Positions 1-9,577 of a stretch of 27,548 nt of DNA are shown here, piece after piece. The notes under the pieces were generated by a model. It was given only the letters and a program-made list of their open reading frames with translations, had not been told where the DNA came from and did not search any database. The position numbers and the translations under genes were made by a program. The first letter of the stretch is position 1; each line of letters begins with the position of its first letter. This DNA comes from Chara braunii. Taxonomy: Eukaryota; Streptophyta; Charophyceae; Charales; Characeae. The stretch covers positions 1,037,451-1,064,998 of the forward strand of contig BFEA01000189.1 of NCBI GenBank assembly GCA_003427395.1, given 5' to 3'.

Positions 1-319
1 AAAGGTCCAACGACGACATCGCATCGCTTCCATGCTAGTCCTCCCCACAAAGCTTCAAGCCTTCAACTGCATCATCATCAATGAAATAAAAAGAAAATAA
101 ATAAATAAATGTTCATGCTACATGCCGGCAAATGCGGCGCGCATGGCCGTTCAATCGCACCAATCTCCCTGGCCGGCTGATCTCGTCGACACACCATCAG
201 CGGACGGTCGACTCGCGTATTCATCATACGAAAAAATAACAAAAATTAATATATATTAAATAAATAATGCAAACTACAAACGCAACCACGGGACTTCAAT
301 CAACACACGAACGAACGGT
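1..319. other. Intergenic, AT-rich, no gene seen
   Basis: No reading frame of interest. The stretch has short runs of the TAAA type (about 87-110 and 237-270) and a GC-richer middle. On the minus strand it lies just downstream of the decayed Myb/SANT gene and may hold its 3' flank, but I see no AATAAA on that strand. Confidence 0.5.
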
Positions 320-2235
320 CTACATTGTCGAACGACCACGGATGGCGGCAGCGATCTCCATAAGCGCGTGGCGCCTCATTTTCTGCGTTTCATCGGATGC
401 CGCGTAATGCACTTTTTGAACCACAACTTCCTGCTTGAGTATGTCGCATTGCCGCTTGCGAGACGAATCAACCGTCGACGACATCAGTTTGCCATGGCGG
501 TCCATGACATCAGCGATCGACTCCAACGCCTGTTGACGCGCATTCTTCCGCTTCCGGCCACCAGCCCGACTGCCTGCGTTATGAGCTGAGTCCCTGGCCG
601 AAGAACGGGGCAGCCATCACCGCCGGCATCACGACCGACAGACTCCCCACTCACTGGTCCTCGCCTCGACAGCTTCACCCCGCCCGGACTACCAGTGTCG
701 GCGACGTTGCGAGGGAAAATGGTGTGGTTCCCTAGCATGCTTCCATGGATCTCGTCGTACAACACCCTCTCTATCTAGAACTTGAGGTTGTTCACCTTCC
801 TTTCTTCATTTGACAACCTAAAGAAATCTGCCTCGCCGCTGGTCATATGAAACCTCTGTATCTTCTTGTAGTTTTGGAACAGATTGTCCCACTTCTTCAT
901 GTAGTCGGCATCGTTAGCCCTCCCTAACTTCACCATCCGCTTCGCAATGTCGTCCCACTTCCACTCCTTCGTTCACATCCGCCCGTAATTGTGACCCAAC
1001 CCGACGAGGTGCATGTCTTGCTCCAGCTTGCATCTACCGAGGAGCAGCTGGTCATCCGTAGACCAATGCGTCGCAGACTTCCCACCGCCGTCGTTTACGC
1101 CTCCTCTGCGGCCACGACCAACGGATCGACCCCGAACAACACCTCTGTTGCGTCCTTTCCCCCTCCCAACCGTCTTCCCCAAAGGCCGAATATGAATGTC
1201 ATCGTCGTCGTCCCCTGCCTCCACGTCCTCCCTAAATCCTTCGTCAGCATCGTCGTCGCCGCCATCGCTCTGTGCCCGCATGTTGGACACTCCTCGTGTG
1301 GTGTTCTCCACAGTAGGTCGTGGACGCACCGGTGGTCTACAAGCGGGGTCGTCTCTCAAGTCGGGCTGGGTTGGCCTTGTGGGGTTGGACATCGGTGAGC
1401 GTCCGTCGCCGATGTGCAGGGACCCTGCTGCAACTCCAATGCGTGCGGGGCAGCTGTTTGTAATATGTTCGTTGGACGACGCAGTCAATCCATGCTGCCG
1501 GCCTGATGGCGACGCCCCGACACCTGCACTCACGAATGCACCGGCACGAAGTGTCGACTGCTCGGTACGCTGACTTCCAGGACGTTCAAGGCCACATGGC
1601 AAAGGATCGGTGTCGATGATGAACGTACAGGTCGCCTCCCTCGCACTGTCAGAAGACAACCCGAACCTTAGATCGACTTGTCCGCCGTCGTCGTCCCCCA
1701 AGCCTTGCTGCAGGAGGGAGGTGAACTGGCCGCCTTTGTTGCTAGCCGATCCGCGAGCTTGCACCGTCTGCGACAACATCTGGGTCGATCTGCTACCTAG
1801 AGGCAACGTTGCAAGTTTCTCCGTCTCCCGGTCCTCGTCCGACGGGGGCAGTGGCGTCTTCCACGACTGTAGATGGTTGTACAACAACGGGTCGTACCGG
1901 TGTCGAGGCACCGCCGTGACGCCGTCGCAGGTCCTCTTCCGCCCTGACTTGCCGCCTGTTCTGTGCGCGCCTGCATGCTTGCCATCGGACGTTCTATGGG
2001 CGGCCGTTTCGTTGACGCCCTCCGCTTGCGGGGTTGCTTCCACGGCCGGCATGACAAACACAGGTGGAGGAAGATGACAAACAGGAAAACGACGATAGAG
2101 TGTACCAGCAGAGGAAATCTCCACTGCACGTCTGCCATCAATTTCACCTTCGGATGCACCCTTCCACGCGACTACTGCAGAAATATCCTCCGGCATGTCG
2201 ACAGATACGACGCCAGGACCTTCATATGCCGACAA
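320..2235 (-). pseudogene. Decayed Myb/SANT (trihelix-like) DNA-binding protein gene
   Basis: The minus strand reads as one protein of about 620 codons in pieces. The first piece (2235-973) has no ATG at its beginning; its first internal ATG is near codon 14, and a TAA lies just upstream. It starts with a low-complexity N-terminal half, then an acidic stretch, then a basic RG-rich stretch, then the start of a Myb/SANT-like fold (HWSTDDQLLLGRCK near 1075). A TGA at 973-975 interrupts the domain, but the same frame continues at once with KEWKWDDIAKRM and MKKWDNLFQNYKKIQ, the spaced tryptophans of a trihelix-like domain. A TAG at 775-777 and a one-base frameshift at the G run 607-610 follow. The last piece, from about 570 to 320, carries a basic KRK segment and a helical C-terminus (ALESIADVMDRHGKLM). 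Family knowledge: such proteins bind DNA, as transcription factors or as the Myb-like partner of Harbinger transposases. Which applies here is unknown. Three lesions argue for a pseudogene. Confidence 0.72.
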
Positions 2236-2700
2236 GCATTAGAGAACACGACGAAGGTGGACACCTTCGATTCGAAAATCGACCGTTGGGGCCCACGCAC
2301 TGCCCGCAGCGCCTCGGCATGTCATCTAGCGCACGTCGTTGTCATCCTCTGTTTCACGCAACCAAGCTAACGGTCGACTACGGACACTCGCTCGCCCCCG
2401 ATCGCCCCCCCGCGGTCCACCCCACCCGCCAACGGCTACCGATTGTGGCCGTTGCCCCTGTCGGCCCGTGGAATACCTCCGATGTCCGACCACTGCCCCG
2501 ATAGACCGGTTCTGCACCAGCGACTCTGAGACGACGGTGCCATGCGCGCGACCACCGACTCACGAATAGCCTGCTCACGGTACCAGGCAGCACACTTCTC
2601 AGATAGCCCGACCTTAACGTTCAGCACAGGCTCGCACAGGCGGACTGTAGGATGCTCACTCAGCTAGCCAGATGCCCCCGCTAGCCTTTCTCTTGTCTTC
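2236..2700 (-). other. Leader of the Myb-like gene, possible lost first exon
   Basis: This stretch lies between the left outward TATA box and the Myb-like reading frame. On the minus strand 2627-2436 is open and gives a protein-like stretch (for example KVGLSEKCAAWYREQAIRE), but another frame over 2517-2326 is open too and the region is GC-rich, so openness alone proves little. It may be a 5' UTR, an upstream exon or decayed coding sequence. Confidence 0.3.
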
Positions 2701-2707
2701 TTTTATA
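2701..2707 (-). promoter_or_regulatory. TATA box facing the Myb-like gene
   Basis: The minus strand reads CCTATAAAAG. About 40 bases upstream it has TTTAGAGCACGGGG. The same two blocks with the same spacing (within one base) occur on the plus strand at the mirror position (TTTAGAGCGCGGGG, then CCTATAAAAC at 5013-5022). The duplication of a box at fixed distance from a second block supports a real core promoter. Transcription start is inferred, not seen. Confidence 0.5.
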
Positions 2708-3218
2708 GGTACCTTCCATACCACGATCCCCCGTGCTCTAAATGGGGAGTTCAAATGAATTCGAGAGCTCAGTATTTTAGTCATCAGTGATTTCAAAAAT
2801 GAAAAGAAATAGAGTAATATGAAACGGAAACAAAATAGAGCAATGGTCATAACACGACCCTCTGCTTTCCTTAGATCTTTAGTCCTGTCGTAACGTGGCT
2901 GCTAACCGGCGTGGTGGTCCCATAACATGATGCCAGCGGTCACTTCCTCCTCTTGAAAACTCACCTTCGGACTACTCCTGATGGGTACCCGTGTCCGATG
3001 GCAAGGAGGGGGCTTATGACCTTCCACGGGGGGGTGATAGCGGCCGCGGGTCGCCCCTCTTTTTGGGGTTCCGCTGCGCGATGCTCAGCCGGACAATTCA
3101 TCCACAGACGATATACGAGGGGTCGGCCAGCTTAGGCTGTAGACCAAAGTTTGAGCTCAGATTTCGAACCATTGGGCTTCCTGCGAAATGACAGGCCAAA
3201 AGGAAAATTGAGAAAAAT

Positions 3219-3256
3219 TAATAATGATAATAATAATAATAATAATAATAACAATA
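3219..3256 (+). repeat. (AAT)n microsatellite in left arm
   Basis: An interrupted AAT repeat. Its inverted partner is the ATT repeat at 4464-4520, and both sit beside the same flanking sequence, so the repeat was already in the arm before the inversion, or expanded in both arms. Confidence 0.9.
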
Positions 3257-4463
3257 AAATGAAACAATGAAAGAAAAGAAATCATAACGCCGCCGCGGTC
3301 AATCATCCCAGACTAAAGCAAGGGTCCACATGTGCGTGCGGATCTGACACTTGACTTCCTTTTTCTCTTCTTATCCCCCCTTTTCCTTTTCTTTCTTTTT
3401 CTTTTACCCCTTTTTCTGTTCGACTGTAACAGCGAGCCTACACACCTAACCCATAACCTGATGAGGAATCGATCGGCGCGCAGTAGAAAAGACTGAGCCG
3501 GCCTATTTACTTCCGCGTCGCTGGGCGAGCCCGACGATTACCATGGCCACAAGCCGGTAGCGCTCTGCTTTATAGCAGGGCGCTGAGCCTGCATGGACCA
3601 ATGGAAAGTCCAGTGGCGCACCCCCAACCTCTTGCTAAGGTGCGCACCAACTGGACCGGTCCATAACAGGGCATAACCCAGGTGTACCAAAAGAGCCACA
3701 GAGGTTCGGAACGGCCCGACGAGCCATCGGCGTCTGAGCAGGGCGCTGTTACCGAGCAGGAGCCTGGCACACAGAGGAGGGTCGGGACACCGCGCCCTCC
3801 GACAACGGGCGCACAGCCCCCGCGCACATCCTCGTGCACGGGCGCACGTGCGCGCAGCCTCGCGCAGCCCCCTCGCAGACCAGGGCGCACGGGCGCACGG
3901 TGTCGGAGGGCGCGGTATCCCGACCCTCCTCTACGTACCAAATTCCTGCCTGGTACCAACCTCTTGCTCCGACGTCGCAGCCTGTAGACATGTTTCCTAA
4001 TCTCTACGATCCCTAGTACCCAGGCTGTACCTTGACGTGGGCCGGTCCTGTTGGTGACTGCGTCAGCAAAAGGGTGCACCACAGGACTTTCCATTGGTCC
4101 ACGCAGGCTCGGTGCCCTACTGTACAGCAGAGCACTACCGGCCTGTGGCCATGGTAGCCGCCGGGTCGCCCTGGGACGCGGAAGTAGAGGGTCTGGCGTA
4201 GGCTTTTCTACTGCGCGCCAACTGCCCCTTGGCTAGGTTATGGGTCAAGTGCTTGGAGCATTGGTCGCTGTCAGAGAAAAAGAAGAGGCTAAGCAAAGAA
4301 AACAAGAAAGAAAAATGAAAAGTAAAAAAAGAAAAAAAAAAGAAAAAAAAAGGAAAATGAAAAGAAAGCTAGAGGTCTAATCAGCGCGGCTGAACCTTTA
4401 GCCTTAATTCGGGGAAATCTGACGGCCTCTAGTCCCACTGACGTTACGCTTTTGTTCTTTTCC

Positions 4464-4498
<35 letters not shown>

Positions 4499-4520
4499 AT
4501 TATTATCATTGATATTATTA
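4464..4520 (+). repeat. (ATT)n microsatellite in right arm
   Basis: An ATT repeat with interruptions near its 3' end, mirroring the AAT repeat at 3219-3256 inside the large inverted repeat. Confidence 0.9.
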
Positions 4521-5014
4521 CATGATTTTCCTTTTCATATGAGTGTTAGACTCGGTTTTCTTTTCGGCCTGTCATATCGCGGGAAGGCCAACGGTTCGGA
4601 TTCCGAGCTGACCCACTCTGCATATTGTCTGTGGATGGACTGTCCGGTTGAATGCTGCGCGGTGGGGCCCCAAAAGAGGGGCAACCCGCGGCCGCTTCGG
4701 TAGGAGGCTTATCACCCCCCGTGGAAGGTCATAAGCCCCCTCCTTACCATCGGAGACGTGCACCCGATAGTGGTAGGCAGCCTACCGGTTATGAAGAGGA
4801 AAAGGCGACTGTCGATATCCCGTTATGGGACCACTGCTTCGACCGACAGTCTCATCGCAAGGGTCTGAGAATGACATCAACTCATAACCTAGCAGGTGCT
4901 GTGATCGTTGGACTCTGGCGTAGCGTGCCTCATGGATTATTTTGATTCTATTTTGTCTGGTTAACTTGAAAAGTTCCTCGTTTAGAGCGCGGGGATTTCG
5001 GCAAGCAGTGATCC

Positions 5015-5021
5015 TATAAAA
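5015..5021 (+). promoter_or_regulatory. TATA box facing the 5205-5738 ORF
   Basis: The sequence reads CCTATAAAACG, with TTTAGAGCGCGGGG about 40 bases upstream, and forms a mirror pair with the minus-strand box at 2701-2707. It lies 184 bases upstream of the ATG at 5205, a reasonable distance for a TATA box plus 5' UTR. Confidence 0.5.
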
Positions 5022-5204
5022 CGAAGGGGAGGTGGACTCACGGGGGATCGTTGTTTGCGAACGCAAGGTGCGCTCATAACTATCTGAGGGCGGCGACGCT
5101 GCTCGCAGTCGGCAGTCCTTGTTATCTCCAGTTTGTGTTGAAGGCTCTAGGTGGTGAGCCATTCCGCGCTAGCTGCTTAGCGCAGTACCACACCTATTGA
5201 TAGA

Positions 5205-5738
5205 ATGGCTATGGTGCGTAATGACGGCTTGCACGGCTATAGGCCGGATTGTTGGAGGTGTACCACGCGCTGGTCCCCTATGTCTGGAGAGGGCCCCTGG
5301 ATCACTATAGTCCTTAGCTACGACGGGGGAGATGAGCTAAGACTGAAGGTAAATGTGGAAGGATCGAGGGAGGAGGAAATGAGGGGAGATCGGAGACTTC
5401 AGTTGGCCATCACAGAGGCCAAGAACCGGGCGATGCGAAGGATGAGGCGCGACGGGGTCACGGCTGAGGCCCAGGTGACCGTCGCGTACCATGAGGAGGA
5501 GACCTCTATAGACACGGTGGATCGAGAGCAAGCGCATCTGGACCGTGACTCGGAAGCTGAGAGCGAGGCCAGTGACCGGGAGATCTGTCTCCAGTCTTGG
5601 AACAGGCCGGACCAGGTTCGTAGGAACCACCCGCTGGCTCGAGACGTGGAGGGCGGACCCGAGGCCAGCTCGCGACAACCGACGCCCAGAGGCCGCGAGA
5701 CGAGTGAGAAGAAGAGCAGGGGAAAACAACACGTGTAG
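5205..5738 (+). CDS. Hypothetical charged protein, 177 aa
   Basis: An intact ORF from an ATG in good Kozak context (A at -3, G at +4) to TAG. I do not recognise the family. Residues 1-50 hold several Cys, Trp and Gly and a short hydrophobic strand (WITIVLSYDGG). Residues 55-95 are basic and likely helical (EAKNRAMRRMRRDG), residues 95-125 are acidic, and residues 125-177 are polar and disordered with a basic tail (EKKSRGKQ). There is no signal peptide or membrane helix. The outward TATA box of the inverted repeat lies upstream. Codon usage is GC-rich, and other frames over 5337-5866 on the minus strand are also open, which weakens the case. It could be the first exon of a longer gene, the start of a mobile-element protein, or chance. 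Confidence 0.4.
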   Translation: MAMVRNDGLHGYRPDCWRCTTRWSPMSGEGPWITIVLSYDGGDELRLKVNVEGSREEEMRGDRRLQLAITEAKNRAMRRMRRDGVTAEAQVTVAYHEEETSIDTVDREQAHLDRDSEAESEASDREICLQSWNRPDQVRRNHPLARDVEGGPEASSRQPTPRGRETSEKKSRGKQHV

Positions 5739-6320
5739 GGGGGGGAAGGCGCCAAGGTCAACGACGGAAAGAGATGCGAGAGTTGAACGTGTGTGAGGGC
5801 GGTTAGTGAAGGGGGAGACGGGGATGAGTGGAACGTGACAAGCTTGCGGAGTGTGGCTGACGTCAACTACTGTTCGTACGCTCGCACGACCCCCTTGCTC
5901 CTACTGCAGTGACGGAAAAAACAAGAGGGAGAGATCCTGCTAGGGGGGCATGAGTAGTGGCCATAGTGGAGGTCGCCACTAGAACTTCTTGATGTGCGCC
6001 AACCACGACCCCTCCACCGTCTTGGACGTAGACCGTCCGCCCTTCTCTTGTGGGTGGACTGCAATCGCAGGCTGCCCCACCCCTTTTGGAAGGAGGGTTG
6101 ATTCGGTTGTTGGTTAGTGTGTTTGGTGGAACCAGCAGCTCAGTGGGCTCAATTTATCGACTCTTTAGCCTATTGTTTTCCACATGTGGATGGAGCGATG
6201 CTTGTGTACTCATCGAGTGGCCTAGCCTGCTGGGCTAACCCCAACTGTGGAGTGCCAACTAAGCACACGCCTATTGATTTTCAGGTACTAAACGTATGGG
6301 GGTGTAAAGACCGATAGTGC
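5739..6320 (+). other. Uncertain coding-like stretch, no clear gene
   Basis: Short frames are open, notably 6117-6317, with a protein-like look (WAQFIDSLAYCFPHVDG). All three plus-strand frames are open over parts of 6050-6240, so this may be chance. TTGATTTTCAG followed by GTACTA (6275-6290) resembles a splice acceptor, but no matching gene model can be drawn. Confidence 0.25.
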
Positions 6321-8082
6321 AGAATGTGCAAGTGGATATAAACTCGAGTGAAAACTGTTGGATTGTGTGGATAAATGAGCTGGCCGTTCTCCCTAATTTT
6401 TCGATTTCCTACTTTGATGGGCAAACAAAAGTTAATGAGAACAGTGGCTTATCTTTTGGTCAAGTACCTCGTTGATGGGGACTGATCAAAGTCCGGGTTA
6501 TGGATAAAGTTAGTGTTGTGTGTATCTCCTATTAGGCCTGTACTCGAAAGGTAATAATGAAATTGACAAGCTGCCAGAAGTCACTTTCGAATTCAGTCAG
6601 TTACTGATCGCTCAACAGTTCTTGTTGCCCTTTCAGAAGGGTATGCTCCTAGCCAACCTCGGGAGATTTTGAACCAGTGCGTTGTCTAAATCAAGGGATT
6701 GATGAGATCCGTGTGCGGGTACTTGCTTTGGACCTGCCCCGTGGTCATCAATCTGTATCCCATGCTTTATCCGCTTGAACCATTTCCAGTTTCGCATGCA
6801 GTCATATTGTGAAGCCCGGTAAGCGAGAAGTTTCCTATGTGTGGGTAAGGTCTGACAAATCACTTACACTCTGGGCCGCCTTCGTAGGTAACGAGAAAAC
6901 TCAGTGCTTGGGTAAAAGAGATTTCAAAGCGACCAATCAGATAATATTCTTCATGCATTGGTGAAAAGAGTGTCGTGTGCCGCTGCTCGTAATCGGTTGA
7001 AGCTTATTGCCACTAACAAAAGTGTACCTCACTCTAATGAAATCTCCTTTTATAAGAATGTTGTGTACTGTTGTGTAAGAATCCCTCTCCTTTGCCTAGA
7101 TGTCGGGTAAACTGTTCTAGAGGCTCTTGGTATAGACTGTGTCCACCTCAGATGTTACTTGTTTGCGGGGTGGACCGGCCACCAGCCAAATGCATAATGC
7201 CAAGAACTCTCATAACCTGACGGGCCGTTCTGCTAAGCACGCGAGCAAGACAGTCTTTAACTAGGACGGGCAGAAAAAGGGATAGGTTAGCCTTTAGTTA
7301 AAATCAGCTATGGCTAGATGGACCATGATTTAGCAGCAGTTCATAGTCACAAACTCTGATCATGGGTTCCCTCCGTAGCAGTAATTGGTAAATTGTCGTT
7401 TGAGGCAGAGGTTGGATAGCCGCCCAGGGCCCACAACGGTTAAAATGGCGTAAGCCAGGAGACTACCTATCCTCTGCAAACACAATAACTCATCTGGCTA
7501 AGCACAATCTAAATTTAGTGACCGCTGGGATCTTGGACGAGGGTGAAAACATGAGGGGTGCCTCTGCAGTCGCTGGAAAACTGTACAAACTTGAACGAAC
7601 CTAGCTAAAGGTAGCTTTTCGCTAAGGGCGTGATAATCATTGGGTTATCTGTATATTGGACGGTCCGTAGTTGAATCTCTGAGTGCAGGGAAGCCATGAA
7701 AGAGGGGAAGGTCCTAGTGGTAAAGAGTAGATTAAACAAGGACAAAAGAGAAGGATGGGAGAAAGAAGCATGCCGAGACATGAAATTACACTGAGTAGTT
7801 CCACGTGAGCATGCAATTCAAATGGTGACAGGTGAGGTGTACATTGAGTATGTAATTTACTTTTACGGGCATGACAACAAATTGCACAGTATCAATTCCT
7901 CATTGGAGACTGTGAAACAAGCCAGAACAGAGCTCGCACGAACCCAGTAGTGCCCGAATCACCCTTCCAAAAGCTCTACCAGCATCTGAGCAGCAAGTTC
8001 CCTTCAGTGTCTTTTGCTGTTCTTTCTCAGTACTAGTGAATCTGCTATTGGGTGGTTTAAAATATCAGTGAACTTTCAGGCA
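6321..8082. other. 1.8 kb without a recognisable gene
   Basis: Base composition is close to even, stops are frequent in all frames, and there is no repeat structure I can see. A 76-codon minus-strand frame at 6633-6863 has no recognisable features. The end of this stretch is the upstream region of the 8326 gene. Confidence 0.5.
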
Positions 8083-8137
8083 AATACTCAGACAATACTC
8101 AGGCGATACTCAGTCAGTATCCTGACAACACTCAAGT
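8083..8137 (+). repeat. 11-bp tandem array upstream of the 8326 gene
   Basis: Five consecutive 11-base units: AATACTCAGAC, AATACTCAGGC, GATACTCAGTC, AGTATCCTGAC, AACACTCAAGT. The first three share ATACTCAG and the last two are degenerate. It lies about 190 bases upstream of the ATG at 8326 and could be a cluster of regulatory sites or a small decayed minisatellite. Confidence 0.7.
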
Positions 8138-8188
8138 AGATTTTTAATCGAAGTCTAACTGATTATCCTCAGTTCAAACCGCTCGAGA

Positions 8189-8194
8189 TTTATA
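8189..8194 (+). promoter_or_regulatory. Possible TATA box for the 8326 gene
   Basis: TTTATAGG within GAGATTTATAGGCGGAG, about 135 bases upstream of the ATG and downstream of the 11-bp array. This is a weak match to a TATA box; position is the only other support. Confidence 0.25.
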
Positions 8195-8325
8195 GGCGGA
8201 GACAATCATCACATGCCTACTCTTCTTATCCCGTCCTAGAGATCAGTCTCTGGTATCGGTCACGACACATAGTACGGTGACTTGTTACTAGCAGTCGCAA
8301 CATCATTCAGTTTCTCAAGTCAACA

Positions 8326-9091
8326 ATGAATCAGTCAAATCAGTTTTCTTATCAGCAGTCAAATCAGTTTTCTGATCAGCAGTCAAATCAGTTTTCTGAT
8401 CAACAGTCAAATCTGTTCTCAGATCAGCAGTCAATCAGCATTCAAAACGACATTCAGAGCATCATTCAGAACGGTATTAAAAAGACATCCAAGCCACGAA
8501 CGCCAGTCAGTCAAGCTCAGTCTCTTTTCCCTCTATCAGGGGGTAACTATTTATCCAAACATATGAGAGAGATCAACCCCATCACAGTTGACCAGCCGGT
8601 CCTTGACAGCCTCAATCTGATCGCTGTCAAAGAGAGTTTCCCCTACAGGTATGCCAGGATTGATAGCTTCAGGCGTGAAGACTTGTCAATCTTCGTTGCT
8701 CTCACAGAATTCGCAGGAGGTGCGGTCAAGGATCTGCGAATATATCTGAAGAAGGGGAAAGAGGCACATCCTCACTTTGACGCAGTATGGGTCGCAGCAG
8801 CCAGGTTTGTACAATGGAAAGTTTAGAGACTCAAAGGAGACTCTAAGCCCCAAGCTCTTTACAGACTACCCCAAGCCTCCGGTTCCTTACTACTTCATTG
8901 ACGGATCATACTGGGGTGACCTTGTGGACTTGGCAAAAAGATACATATCGCCTGCAGCGATCGACTACGAGGCAGTGACTGAACCCTCCGAGTTCCCACA
9001 TCTCAGAAGGGGGATATTTTCTCAGCCATATCTTCCTACGCTAAGGAAGGAGTTCTGTGCCATGATTGACTTCCGTATCATGGGACTTTGA
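8326..9091 (+). pseudogene. Q/S-rich protein of unknown family, one frameshift
   Basis: The ATG has A at -3. The first frame runs 8326-8826 (166 aa). Residues 3-35 are a tandem repeat of the octapeptide QSNQFSDQ, followed by a polar linker and then a globular-looking region (for example FVALTEFAGGAVKDLRIYLKK). The frame stops at TAG 8824-8826, but an overlapping frame shifted by one base (open through 9091) continues with equally protein-like sequence (LFTDYPKPPVPYYFIDGSYW, LPTLRKEFCAMIDFRIMGL). The switch point is near 8818-8826, so a one-base indel or a missed intron is likely. The full product would be about 250 aa. I do not recognise a domain. Upstream are a candidate TATA box and an 11-bp array, downstream AATAAA at 9473. 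Composition is more AT-rich than the elements to its right. A sequencing error at the shift cannot be excluded, in which case the gene would be intact. Confidence 0.55.
8332..8430 (+). repeat. 24-bp minisatellite encoding an octapeptide repeat
   Basis: About four 24-base units starting CAGTCAAATCAGTTTTCTGA. The first three are almost identical and the fourth carries several changes, as in a recently expanded coding minisatellite. It encodes the N-terminal QSNQFSDQ repeats of the 8326 product. Confidence 0.9.
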
Positions 9092-9577
9092 TGAAAGTTT
9101 TCGGAACTAGCAGGGTTCAGGTGGCTTAGTACGGAGGCATGGCAAGAAGCCCAAACGACAGATAGCAAAATGAGAAATTGAGTATGAAGTTTAGAGGGAT
9201 GAGTGAGGACTCTTGACTGGTGCTGGCCATGCTCTCTTCCATATGTACTTCCTGAGACTATTATGAGTTCTTATTCCTCCTTCATTCATTTGACTCTGTC
9301 TTTGCCCGAGTCAGTCAGTCGGTCTTGCTTCTTGCATTGTTCTTGCTTGATGATTGTTTTCGTTGATGATTTTGTCACAGTTCTCAAAATCAGATTAACA
9401 TAATTGATGGATGCATAACACTCTATAATTTTATGATTATTATTTGCATGATTCTCTGCTGTTCCGAATCAAAATAAAAGATTCCTAAGACCGGGGACCG
9501 GCGAAGACCGCAATTGAAAGGTCTCGCTCGAAGCCGGACGCACATAACAGGAAGGGATTTGCATTATTTAATTTATT
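9092..9577 (+). other. 3' flank of the 8326 gene, no gene seen
   Basis: No convincing reading frame. AATAAA occurs at 9473-9478. The stretch then meets the 3' end of the gag remnant, which runs in the opposite direction. Confidence 0.5.
9473..9478 (+). terminator. Candidate polyadenylation signal AATAAA
   Basis: AATAAA about 380 bases past the end of the 8326-9091 coding frames, in an AT-rich context. Such hexamers are common by chance in AT-rich DNA. Confidence 0.3.

Larger units (their letters stand above)
2701..5021. repeat. 2.3 kb imperfect inverted repeat (foldback-like) with outward promoters
   Basis: The left arm (2701 to about 3805) and right arm (about 3900 to 5021) are inverted copies around a loop of roughly 95 bases. 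Matching landmarks from inside outward are: GAGGGTCGGGACACCGCGCC (3777) against its complement ending near 3930; TGGACCAATGGAAAGTCC (3596) against GGACTTTCCATTGGTCCA (4084); CTTCCGCGTCGCTGGGCGA (3511) against a copy near 4163; an ATT-type microsatellite in each arm (3219-3256 and 4464-4520); TTATGACCTTCCACGGGG (3014) against its complement near 4720; GTGGTCCCATAAC (2914-2926) against 4822-4834; and a TATA box at each rim. Identity is moderate outside and high near the centre. The open frames inside (for example 3570-4094) are palindrome shadows. It could be a foldback transposon or an inverted duplication of a promoter-bearing repeat. I found no target-site duplication. Confidence 0.8.

Noticed and set aside
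1196-2370. Several 120-155 codon plus-strand frames opposite the Myb-like gene
   Set aside because: They are antisense shadows of the long minus-strand frame, which has the recognisable domain.
3570-4094. 174-codon minus-strand frame, and 3682-3987 on the plus strand
   Set aside because: Both lie across the centre of the large inverted repeat, are Arg/Pro/Cys-rich and open on both strands. They are shadows of GC-rich palindromic DNA.
6321-8082. Organelle-derived insertion
   Set aside because: The base composition suggested it, but I recognised no organelle gene or rRNA/tRNA segment, so I leave it unassigned.
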